Made by a program: the position numbers and the translations under genes
Source: an uncultured Hymenobacter sp.
Lineage (GTDB): Bacteria > Bacteroidota > Bacteroidia > Cytophagales > Hymenobacteraceae
Direction: 5' to 3'
DNA: 5,085 bases
NCBI GenBank assembly: GCA_937871705.1
Contig: CALMOO010000701.1
Coordinates: 1-5,085 of the forward strand
Shown here: one piece after another, positions 1 to 5,085 of the stretch
Numbering within the stretch: position 1 is the stretch's first letter
Layout: every line of letters begins with the position of its first letter
Notes under the pieces: generated by a model
What the model was told of the DNA's origin: nothing
The model's input: only the letters and a program-made list of their open reading frames with translations
Database searches by the model: none

Positions 1-561
1 GCGCTGGGCTTGTCGACCAAATGGAGTCAGGATACCAACCAGTGCCTGGCACTCACGGCCCACCCGAAGCGCCTGAACGAATTGGATTTCGGCAAAACCC
101 GCCCAGTACCCGATGGCGCCAGCATTAGCGGCGGGCAGACGTGGGAGAACATGCCGCACTACATCGGGGCCGTTCACCGGCCCTTCAAGCACATACCGGG
201 CAATACGGAAGCTGCTTTCTACTCCCACAAGTGCAAGGATGAGCGCTACGTGGCCAAGCTCGGCACCGTGGGCGGCTACGGCACGGATGGCACCCAACCC
301 ATGGTACCCATTCACTGGGACGAAATCACCAACCGCTACCGGTGGGGGCGTGAACGCTGGAGCCCGCTGGATGATGAGCTGGTAAAGGCGATATACAGCA
401 CGCCCAAAGCCGCGCCCGCCCCGCAGCTGTTCACCAACCCGCCCAAGCCCGTCCCCAGCCAGCCGCAGCCCCTGCGCACCAGCACTGACAACGAGTTCGA
501 CGGCGTGCGCTTCGGCCCGCAGCAAATCAATAGCGACTCCCTTAACCGGCCCGCCGCATGA
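1..561 (+). CDS. Hypothetical protein, 5'-truncated by window edge
   Basis: The frame is open from the first base, and no in-frame ATG occurs near the left edge. A TTG at 10 is possible, but the true start probably lies upstream, so I treat this as a C-terminal fragment of 186 visible residues. I do not recognise the family. Visible residues about 45-133 look globular and aromatic-rich (WENMPHYIG, HWDEITNRYRWGRERW), with several Cys, His and charged residues but no clear metal-binding spacing. A Pro-rich linker follows at about 135-158, and then a short charged tail containing NEFDGVRFGPQQ. There is no signal peptide or membrane segment in the visible part. Its TGA overlaps the next gene's ATG by 4 bp, so the two are probably translationally coupled and transcribed together. 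Codon bias (C/G-rich third positions) supports real coding. I am confident that it is a gene; its function is unknown. Confidence 0.8.
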   Translation, partial: ALGLSTKWSQDTNQCLALTAHPKRLNELDFGKTRPVPDGASISGGQTWENMPHYIGAVHRPFKHIPGNTEAAFYSHKCKDERYVAKLGTVGGYGTDGTQPMVPIHWDEITNRYRWGRERWSPLDDELVKAIYSTPKAAPAPQLFTNPPKPVPSQPQPLRTSTDNEFDGVRFGPQQINSDSLNRPAA

Positions 562-1118
562 GCTACCCGCACCTTTCCACCGAAACGGCCACCGCGTGCA
601 GCCAGGCCGCCTACGCCTACAGCCCCGCCTGCTACTGCGTGTTCCACTGGGGCTATGCCGACTACCTGCCCAGCCCCAAGTACCACGGGCGCCCGACCAA
701 GTGGCTAGAAGTCGCCGTGTGGCGCACGGCTGATGGTGAGCAGGCTGACCGCTACGTGGCCGCCGTAGCGGGCGACAACGCCCCCGAATTGCTGCGCCGG
801 CTCCACGAGGCCCTGGCTGTCCTCACCAGCGGCGAGCAACCCGACCCCTCGCTCGTAGCCAGCACCCAGGCCCAGGCCGACCTGAGTGCCGCCCTGCACC
901 ATCCTATGCTCGGGGCCGGCCTGCTGCTGCACACCCTCGACAAGCTGCTGCCCTACCTGCCAGCCGCCAAGGCGCAAGACCTGACCACCCGCTTGCGGCG
1001 AGTCATTGACAACCGCGAGGCGCAGGTGTACACGCCGCCCGAGGGCAGGGGCTGGATTGCTTCAGCGCCGCAGACTACTCAAGAGTTGAAAGCTTGGCCT
1101 ACTGAACGAGGTTTTTAG
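558..1118 (+). CDS. Hypothetical protein, translationally coupled to the upstream gene
   Basis: This is a 186-residue protein starting at the ATG inside the ATGA overlap with the previous stop. No Shine-Dalgarno is visible, which is usual in Bacteroidota. I do not recognise the family. Residues 1-70 are rich in Tyr, Cys and Trp (SPACYCVFHWGYADYLP, KWLEVAVWRTADG) and look like a small beta-rich fold. Residues about 74-155 look helical: a Leu/Ala-rich stretch at 76-90, then 105-152 ending in a basic helix (DLTTRLRRVIDNRE). The last 30 residues look unstructured. The hydrophobic stretch at 117-135 holds His and Pro and is too short and broken to be a convincing membrane segment. The four-base overlap suggests that its product works with that of the preceding gene. 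Transcription probably ends, or is re-set, in the AT-rich gap that follows. Confidence 0.82.
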   Translation: MSYPHLSTETATACSQAAYAYSPACYCVFHWGYADYLPSPKYHGRPTKWLEVAVWRTADGEQADRYVAAVAGDNAPELLRRLHEALAVLTSGEQPDPSLVASTQAQADLSAALHHPMLGAGLLLHTLDKLLPYLPAAKAQDLTTRLRRVIDNREAQVYTPPEGRGWIASAPQTTQELKAWPTERGF

Positions 1119-1122
1119 CCCA

Positions 1123-1153
1123 TTGACTGAAAACTTATTAATCAATCACTTAC
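1123..1153 (+). promoter_or_regulatory. 31-bp upstream element, copy 1 (putative promoter/operator)
   Basis: This AT-rich element matches the one at 4182-4212 in 25 of 31 positions. The conserved blocks, in order, are TTGA, AAAACTTA, TAATCAAT and TTAC, separated by variable 1-3 nt stretches at identical spacing. TTGA lies 19 nt before the octamer ending in TTAC. That resembles the Bacteroidota -33 TTG / -7 TAnnTTTG arrangement, although the -7 match is poor here. TTGA and TCAA near the two ends of the core also give a loose inverted symmetry that could suit a dimeric regulator. Conservation is direct observation; promoter or operator function is inferred. Confidence 0.6.
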
Positions 1154-1176
1154 AGCCACTTCACACCACCGCCACT

Positions 1177-1842
1177 ATGTCAAAGATTCAAGGACTAGCT
1201 ACGCTCGCAGCGCACTTTGATTTCCAAGCCCAGCAGACTGCCCACCTGCTGCTCTATAAAAACCTACCTGCTGAGAAGCTGCTGCATTACCAGCTTGGTA
1301 TGGCGCTGGCGATGCTGGTGGCGAAGGAGTGCCACGACATTGGTTGGGCGCTCGGCTTGATGCGCACTGACTGCCTGCATGGTATTGCTGGCACCACGCC
1401 CGAAGAGTACGACCCCTATTTTGATGGGGATGGCAATCCGATACTGGCTGAGCCCCGGCCCTATGATGCCTATACCGAAATGGGCTACTACGTGGCCGCA
1501 GACTACACCCCGCACGGCTTAGCGCTGGATTTAAGCCAGTCGCTGCTCGATGCGGTTGGCTCGCTGCTCACCTCAAAATCTACTCTAAAAACCTACGCTG
1601 ACACGAACGACCTGGAGTTGGTGACCCGTGACTCGGAAGAGGGCGAGTGGCGGCCCATGACGAAGCAGGAAATCACACGCTATTCTCATCGTGAGTCAAC
1701 ACGCGCGATGGAGGACTGCCTGTTTACCGTGGGCTTCAACGATGATATGGCCCGCCTGAGGCTGCTGATAGCCGAGCGGGGTAGTCTCGCCGAAATACTA
1801 GAACTGATTGGCCCAGAACCCGCTGACGAACAGCTTTTCTAA
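1177..1842 (+). CDS. Hypothetical acidic protein
   Basis: This is a 221-residue protein if it starts at the ATG at 1177. A TTG at 1123 would extend it by 18 residues, but that extension would run through the 31-bp element also found in non-coding DNA before the gene at 4248. Both genes share CACTATGTCA around this ATG, so 1177 is preferred. No family is recognised. Residues 1-65 look helical (AHLLLYKNLPAEKLLHYQLGM), residues 75-115 are rich in Tyr, Asp and Pro, residues 117-140 are again helical, and the C-terminal helix at 190-212 leads into an acidic tail ending EPADEQLF. A DGDGN turn at 83-87 does not fit an EF-hand loop. There is no signal peptide or membrane span. Base composition is slightly more AT-rich than in the neighbouring genes. 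It is probably the only gene on its transcript unless read-through reaches 1901. Confidence 0.82.
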   Translation: MSKIQGLATLAAHFDFQAQQTAHLLLYKNLPAEKLLHYQLGMALAMLVAKECHDIGWALGLMRTDCLHGIAGTTPEEYDPYFDGDGNPILAEPRPYDAYTEMGYYVAADYTPHGLALDLSQSLLDAVGSLLTSKSTLKTYADTNDLELVTRDSEEGEWRPMTKQEITRYSHRESTRAMEDCLFTVGFNDDMARLRLLIAERGSLAEILELIGPEPADEQLF

Positions 1843-1845
1843 CGA

Positions 1846-1861
1846 TTGATAAAGTTATCAA
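1846..1861. promoter_or_regulatory. Perfect 16-bp palindrome upstream of the CHC2/ParB-like gene
   Basis: TTGATAA and its exact reverse complement TTATCAA are separated by AG, starting 3 bp after the stop of the preceding gene and ending 39 bp before the next ATG. An AACGA direct repeat (1841-1845, 1861-1865) brackets it. The 2-nt centre is too tight for a stable RNA hairpin with 7-bp arms, so an operator for a dimeric DNA-binding protein is more likely than a terminator. The TTGA...TCAA brackets also occur, further apart, in the two 31-bp elements. This is the only notable structure in the 58-bp gap, and the promoter presumably overlaps it. Confidence 0.45.
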
Positions 1862-1900
1862 ACGAAGAAAAGCTCAGATAATAAATCTAGTAAGCGAGCT

Positions 1901-3457
1901 ATGAACGACGCCCTTGATGCCGCTGTGCTGCTGCCGCCCGATACGGAGAAGCCCAGCAAGCAGTACCGCACTTCGTCCTACACCGTGCGCCAGTACATGG
2001 CCCTGCCCTACGTCCAGCGGCGGGCCGTGGACACTGAATGCGACCAGCAGGCGGGCCTCAGCTACACCACCTACGACGACGAAACCAGCGAAAAACCTTT
2101 CACCGTGGGCCGCCGGACGATGCCGGCCCACTCTTCCCTTTCCCCAACCCTTTCGACCCCCAACCCCATGACTGCCTACGTTCATCCTGCCCCCTCGCCC
2201 GCGCTGCACCACCTCAATAGCCCCGAGCTTATCGAGCACGATGCTGCCCACCCTGACAACGAGCACACCAGCGCCGTGCCCGTAGTTCCGTCCCGTTTAT
2301 ACGACATCGTAGCAGTAGCCGGGCACTATGTGAACCTCACGGCCGCTGAGCATGATGGGTGGACCCACTGGGGATACAGCCCATTTCTCGGAGGTGATAC
2401 GCGCTCCTTCGCGGTGAACGCCACCAAGGGCTTCTACAAGTGCTTCATAAGCGGGCACGCTGGGGGCGTAATGGAGCTCGTGATGTTTTTGGAAGAGTGC
2501 AGTTATCCGGAGGCACTCGCGTGGCTGGCGGGAAACTTCCCAGCGTCGGACGCTACGCCAGAAGTGCAAGACACTGCGGAGGAGGTGAGCAGCGCCCCCG
2601 ACTTTACCGCGCCGCTAGAAGAAAGCGCGCAGCCCACTGCTGGCTCAACCGCTCTTGCTTCGCTTGCTGCCCAAGTAACGGAGGTATGCCCGTCGCCAAT
2701 CCCTACCCCGAGCGTGCCCGCCGAAGAGATACCCAGCGGCGCCGTTGAACACACCACGAAGTATCACCTATTCAGCCTGCTGGATTCAAATCGGCCGGTA
2801 GTCGAAACCCATGTGCAGAAGCTGGCGCGCCAGATTCAGGAGAACAACCTGCTGCACATCCGGCCCATTGACGTGACGGCCGAGTTTGAAGTAGTCGACG
2901 GCCAGCACCGACTAGCCGCCGCCAAGCAGTTGGGCCTGCCGATTTACTACCGCATCACCGAGCAGCTGACCAAGGCCGACATCGCCTCGCTCAACACCGG
3001 AAGCAAGAACTGGGTAGGCACCGACTACCTGCACTACTGGGCCCAGGAGGGCCGCCCCGCCTATCAGAAGCTAGCCGCCTTCCTGGCTAAGTACCGCCGC
3101 TTCTCCCTGACTACGGGGCAGATGCTGGTGGCCGGTAGCGACGCCTGCAAGGCCGATGATTTCCGCGACGGCCTGTTCGTGGTGGGCAACATCGCCAAGG
3201 GCGAACAGGTCGCCGCCTTCGTGGAGCGCCTGGCCGATGAAGCCAAGTTCAAATACGCCTTTGACACCCGCTTTGTGGTGGCAGTTTACTACTGCATGGT
3301 GCGGATAGAGGGCTTTGATTCCGCCGTGTTCCTGCGCAAAGTGCTGCTACAACCCACCGAACTCGTGCGCTGCGCCACCCACCGCCAGTACCTCGACCTG
3401 TTCGAGCGCCTCTACAACTACAAGACTTCTCAGGAAAACCGCCTGCGCTTCCGCTAA
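1901..3457 (+). CDS. Fusion of zinc-less CHC2 (DnaG-type) fold and ParB-like domain
   Basis: This is a 518-residue protein. Residues 1-70 are an unrecognised charged segment, and 71-131 are Pro/Ser/His-rich linker. Residues about 132-213 follow the N-terminal zinc-binding fold of DnaG primases in order: YDIVAVAGHYV, WGYSPF, the SFAV...KGFYKCF strand pair, GHAGGVMELVMF and SYPEALAWLA. Three of the four zinc ligands are replaced (S160 and L163 for C and H of CPFH, S184 for the last C); only C181 remains. A second Pro/Ala-rich linker spans 214-285. Residues about 287-360 match the ParB/sulfiredoxin-like N-terminal domain: a 'preferred residues' helix (VQKLARQIQENNLLHIRPI), then VVDGQHRLAAAKQLGLP with DGQHR at 333-337. 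The rest (361-518) is mostly helical, starting with SKNW, as I recall from phage and plasmid ParB-like proteins of Bacteroidota. No primase catalytic domain is present. Its likely role is DNA binding or partition-like regulation (inference). It sits 5 bp before the sigma-like gene and is probably co-transcribed with it. Confidence 0.75.
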   Translation: MNDALDAAVLLPPDTEKPSKQYRTSSYTVRQYMALPYVQRRAVDTECDQQAGLSYTTYDDETSEKPFTVGRRTMPAHSSLSPTLSTPNPMTAYVHPAPSPALHHLNSPELIEHDAAHPDNEHTSAVPVVPSRLYDIVAVAGHYVNLTAAEHDGWTHWGYSPFLGGDTRSFAVNATKGFYKCFISGHAGGVMELVMFLEECSYPEALAWLAGNFPASDATPEVQDTAEEVSSAPDFTAPLEESAQPTAGSTALASLAAQVTEVCPSPIPTPSVPAEEIPSGAVEHTTKYHLFSLLDSNRPVVETHVQKLARQIQENNLLHIRPIDVTAEFEVVDGQHRLAAAKQLGLPIYYRITEQLTKADIASLNTGSKNWVGTDYLHYWAQEGRPAYQKLAAFLAKYRRFSLTTGQMLVAGSDACKADDFRDGLFVVGNIAKGEQVAAFVERLADEAKFKYAFDTRFVVAVYYCMVRIEGFDSAVFLRKVLLQPTELVRCATHRQYLDLFERLYNYKTSQENRLRFR

Positions 3458-3462
3458 ACCTC

Positions 3463-4161
3463 ATGCCCACGACCTCGCCCTTCAACGTGCGGATTGCCCA
3501 GCAGATACTCGCCTACTACGGTAGTCGGGACGAGCAGCTGCTGGAACCCTTGTTCGCTGACCTGCGCCCCTACCTATCCAGCTACGTGGCAGCCAGCCTG
3601 CCGCGGCTTGATGCCGAGCGCCGGCAGGACCTCGTGCAGGAAACCTGTACTAACCTGCTGCGTGCCCTGCGCAAGCAGCTGTTCAAGGGCGTAGCAAACG
3701 AGGCGGGGCAGGTCGTGGGCTTTCTGGCTTATGCGAAAACTACTTGTCGGCGGCTGCACCTGCGCCAGGCGGGTTCGCTCAGCGACAAACCCAGCAAACC
3801 CAACGCGGCCGAGGACTCACTTCGACACGTGGTCCTAGCGGTTAGCTCTGAGGGCTTTTACGAGGAGACGCAAGCGCAGGAGCTGCTAGCCGCTGCTACG
3901 GCCGCCGTGCTGGGCCTGCCCAGCCAGGTGCGCGATTGTGTGCTGCTGGTGTATTACCAAGGCCTAACGCCCGAGTCAGCCGCCGCCCAGCTGGGCCTGA
4001 CCCTACACCGGTTCACGAGTCGGTTGAGCTTGGGCATTCGCCTGCTCCAAAGCTGGGCCGCCCACCATCGACAGGGCCCGCCGCCCGCCGAGGTGTACGC
4101 CGCCCTGCCCCGCATTGACACCGGCGACCTGTTTCGGGAGCCACTGCGGCTGGCTGGGTGA
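3463..4161 (+). CDS. Sigma-70/ECF-like RNA polymerase sigma factor
   Basis: This is a 232-residue protein with the two-domain plan of ECF sigma factors. Residues about 22-103 resemble region 2: an acidic N-terminal helix (EQLLEPLFADLRPYL), the core-binding helix with RQDLVQETCTNLLRAL (compare the family's DLVQEtFlrlw), and FLAYAKTTCRRLHLRQ at the place of the -10-recognition helix. A 35-residue linker follows. Residues about 139-197 resemble region 4: LPSQVRDCVLLVYYQGLTPE, then AAAQLGLTLHRFTSRLSLG as the helix-turn-helix that reads the -35 element. A Pro-rich tail of about 30 residues (PPPAEVYAALP) is extra to the minimal family. Its ATG comes 5 bp after the stop of the CHC2/ParB-like gene, so the two form one operon. 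No anti-sigma factor or membrane protein is adjacent, which is atypical for ECF loci. The family call is fairly secure; it could instead be a sigma-like DNA-binding protein that no longer binds RNA polymerase. Confidence 0.75.
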   Translation: MPTTSPFNVRIAQQILAYYGSRDEQLLEPLFADLRPYLSSYVAASLPRLDAERRQDLVQETCTNLLRALRKQLFKGVANEAGQVVGFLAYAKTTCRRLHLRQAGSLSDKPSKPNAAEDSLRHVVLAVSSEGFYEETQAQELLAAATAAVLGLPSQVRDCVLLVYYQGLTPESAAAQLGLTLHRFTSRLSLGIRLLQSWAAHHRQGPPPAEVYAALPRIDTGDLFREPLRLAG

Positions 4162-4181
4162 CCGGCTTAGTTTTCAGCCAG

Positions 4182-4212
4182 TTGAATAAAAACTTAATAA
4201 TCAATACGTTAC
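4182..4212 (+). promoter_or_regulatory. 31-bp upstream element, copy 2 (putative promoter/operator)
   Basis: This is the second copy of the element at 1123-1153, with 25 of 31 identities and no gaps. It starts 20 bp after the sigma-like gene's stop and precedes the coiled-coil gene. The 3' octamer here reads TACGTTAC, a closer fit to the Bacteroidota -7 TAnnTTTG box than in copy 1, placed 19 nt after TTGA. If it is a promoter, transcription would begin close to 4219, which makes the ATG at 4248 a better start than the one at 4221. The coiled-coil gene would then be controlled separately from the upstream operon. Confidence 0.6.
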
Positions 4213-4247
4213 GATAAATAATGAGGCGTACCAGACGCAAATTCACT

Positions 4248-4832
4248 ATGTCAGCACCCCTTATCATTCCCGAGCACATCAAGCAGGCCCGCCTCACCGC
4301 CGTGGGCGCCGGCATCTCGATGGAAGCCAATGACCCTGGCTTTGCCGCCCTCATGTTCGCGGCCATCGCCTACAACCGGCTGCACCAGGGCAACAAGGCC
4401 GAGGTGCTGCGCCAGCAGTGCCTCCAAACCCAGCGCGAACTGGAAAACGTGAGCAGCGAATTACTAAACGAGCGCAAAAAGGTAGCGCGGCTCACTTCTG
4501 AGCTGACCGAGTTGCGGCACAAACTGGCAGCCGCACCCATGCCTAGCGCTCCCTCACAGAAGATGACGCTACTGAAGCAGCAGATTGCCAGCCTCCGTAA
4601 CGAACTGACGCGACGCCCGGCCCACACCAATGAGCCGCTGCCTGAACAACTAAGGGCCCTGCAAGTCGGCCGCGACCGCCACCAGCGCACGGCCGACAAG
4701 CAGCGCAAGTACCTGCGCCATATTCAGCGCCGCCTACTTGACACGGCCCTGCCGCTGGAAGAGCGCTTAGCCGAGGTGGGCAGGCTCGTGGGCTATGGTC
4801 TTTCTGTCGGGGAGCAACACCCCGATTCATAA
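4248..4832 (+). CDS. Coiled-coil protein of unknown function
   Basis: This is a 194-residue protein from the ATG at 4248. An in-frame ATG at 4221 would add MRRTRRKFT, but it lies only 8 bp beyond the 31-bp element. The ATG at 4248 sits in CACTATGTCA, the same context as the ATG at 1177, so I prefer it. Residues 1-50 are a small helical, non-charged segment (IKQARLTAVGAGISMEAND, FAALMFAAIAYNRLH). Residues about 51-95 form a strong heptad-type coiled coil rich in Glu, Gln, Leu and Arg (LRQQCLQTQRELENVSSELL). A second helical stretch at 105-121 follows a Pro/Ser break, and 132-180 is a basic helical region (GRDRHQRTADKQRKYLRHIQ). There is no membrane segment or signal peptide. It is probably an oligomeric cytoplasmic protein, perhaps DNA-associated given its basic C-terminal half. 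No family is recognised; resemblance to plasmid KfrA-type coiled-coil proteins is only general. Confidence 0.8.
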   Translation: MSAPLIIPEHIKQARLTAVGAGISMEANDPGFAALMFAAIAYNRLHQGNKAEVLRQQCLQTQRELENVSSELLNERKKVARLTSELTELRHKLAAAPMPSAPSQKMTLLKQQIASLRNELTRRPAHTNEPLPEQLRALQVGRDRHQRTADKQRKYLRHIQRRLLDTALPLEERLAEVGRLVGYGLSVGEQHPDS

Positions 4833-4846
4833 AGTCCAAGATACCG

Positions 4847-4884
4847 GATTCTATAAAACCCGAGATTCCCGGTTTTATAGAATC
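4847..4884. terminator. Perfect 14-bp inverted repeat, possible bidirectional terminator
   Basis: GATTCTATAAAACC (4847-4860) and its exact complement GGTTTTATAGAATC (4871-4884) are separated by a 10-nt loop (CGAGATTCCC). A G-U pair could add one more base pair (4846/4885). It lies between two convergent genes, 15 bp after the + strand stop and 43 bp before the minus-strand stop, which is where a shared terminator is expected. There is no T-run on either side and the stem is AT-rich, so it is not a textbook intrinsic terminator. A recombinase or protein binding site is an alternative. Confidence 0.5.
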
Positions 4885-4885
4885 T

Positions 4886-4896
4886 CTGATAATCAG
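4886..4896. repeat. Short palindrome beside the large inverted repeat
   Basis: CTGAT and ATCAG flank a single A, beginning 2 bp beyond the 14-bp inverted repeat. Symmetry over 11 bp in an AT-rich gap can arise by chance. It is recorded because two nested symmetric sites adjoin in a 94-bp intergenic region. No function is assigned. Confidence 0.3.
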
Positions 4897-4926
4897 CACT
4901 ATCGGTAAATGTATGAAAGTCTACTT

Positions 4927-5085
4927 TTATGAAATACCCAGCCGCTTCACCTTCCGTCGCATCTTCTCGGCAAAGGGCAGGTACACCTCGTCAGGTAGTG
5001 GGTCTTGCCCAAGCACCCCAAGCTGTGGGCCCTTGCGCGAGTGGACCACATAGAACAGACCCTCGCCCAGCAGGCGCTCTAACGC
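4927..5085 (-). CDS. C-terminal end of a minus-strand hypothetical gene
   Basis: Read on the minus strand, an open frame runs from the right edge to a TAA at 4929-4927, giving 52 residues and no internal stop. The translation starts ALERLLGEGLFYVVHSRKGP and continues with GVLGQDPLPDEVYLPFAEKM, ending in a basic RRKVKRLGIS tail. The start lies outside the window. Third-position G/C preference is strong on this strand and matches the neighbouring genes, and the stop falls where the sequence turns AT-rich, so I take it as real coding rather than a chance frame. It is convergent with the coiled-coil gene. No family is recognised from this fragment. The charged C-terminus could be nucleic-acid contacting, but that is a guess. 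Confidence 0.65.
   Translation of the reverse strand, partial: ALERLLGEGLFYVVHSRKGPQLGVLGQDPLPDEVYLPFAEKMRRKVKRLGIS

Noticed and set aside
336..686. Minus-strand 116-codon open frame spanning two + strand genes
   Set aside because: It crosses the ATGA junction of two well-supported + strand genes and has low-complexity Gly/Val/Ala composition with no start signal.
1123..1176. TTG start giving an 18-residue N-terminal extension
   Set aside because: The extension coincides with the 31-bp element that is non-coding at its other copy, and the ATG at 1177 has a shared start context.
1405..1450. EF-hand-like DGDGN loop in the 1177-1842 protein
   Set aside because: Gly at loop position 6 is missing and the flanking sequence lacks the EF-hand helices, so a plain turn is more likely.
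1874..2266. Minus-strand 130-codon open frame
   Set aside because: It lies opposite the start of the 518-residue fusion gene and has a Gly/Val-rich translation typical of the reverse strand of GC-rich coding DNA. The + strand frame has recognisable domains.
2440..2748. + strand alternative frame of 102 codons inside the fusion gene
   Set aside because: It is Arg-rich and low-complexity, and lies within the frame that encodes the CHC2-like fold and linker.
4221..4247. Upstream ATG for the coiled-coil gene
   Set aside because: It is only 8 bp past the putative promoter element and encodes a short Arg-rich leader. The ATG at 4248 shares CACTATGTCA with the start at 1177. Not fully excluded.
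4013..4366. Minus-strand 117-codon open frame over the intergenic element
   Set aside because: It covers the sigma-like gene end, the repeated 31-bp element and the coiled-coil gene start. The conserved element and + strand codon bias argue against it.
4847..4884. XerCD dif site
   Set aside because: The arms are 14 bp with a 10-bp centre, not the 11-6-11 layout of dif, and the arm sequences do not resemble it.
4543..4899. Minus-strand 118-codon open frame through the inverted repeat
   Set aside because: It reads through the hairpin and then antisense to the coiled-coil gene; the composition is that of a shadow frame.

Overview
The window looks like accessory DNA from a high-GC member of the Bacteroidota, most likely a Hymenobacter-like organism. 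That assignment is inference. It rests on Ala/Pro-rich, GC-rich coding sequence broken by short AT-rich intergenic islands, on starts with no visible Shine-Dalgarno sequence, on TTG-type upstream boxes, and on a primase-style CHC2 fold with the SPF...CF.SG pattern I remember from this phylum. No transposase, integrase, replication initiator, rRNA, tRNA or CRISPR array is visible, so a plasmid, prophage or integrated-element origin is plausible but not shown.

Layout, left to right. (1) 1-1118: two hypothetical genes in tandem, the first cut by the window edge; their stop and start codons overlap by 4 bp (ATGA). (2) 1177-1842: a third hypothetical gene behind an AT-rich island carrying a 31-bp upstream element. 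(3) 1901-4161: a two-gene unit with a 5-bp gap. The first gene encodes a 518-residue protein joining a degenerate DnaG-type CHC2 zinc-finger fold (zinc ligands mostly lost) to a ParB-like DGQHR domain. The second encodes a compact sigma-70/ECF-like protein. A perfect AT-rich palindrome lies just upstream of the first. (4) 4248-4832: a coiled-coil protein whose upstream region repeats the 31-bp element at 25 of 31 positions. (5) 4833-4926: a convergent intergenic gap with a perfect 14-bp inverted repeat. (6) 4927-5085: the last 52 codons of a minus-strand gene that enters from the right edge.

How the parts may fit together (inference): a DNA-binding or partition-like fusion protein is co-transcribed with a sigma-like factor. 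Two other genes on either side share an upstream element that could be the target of that factor or of a common repressor. This would be a small self-contained regulatory module. The most unusual items are the zinc-less CHC2/ParB fusion coupled to a sigma-like gene, and the duplicated 31-bp element. Three genes at the left have no function I can recognise.
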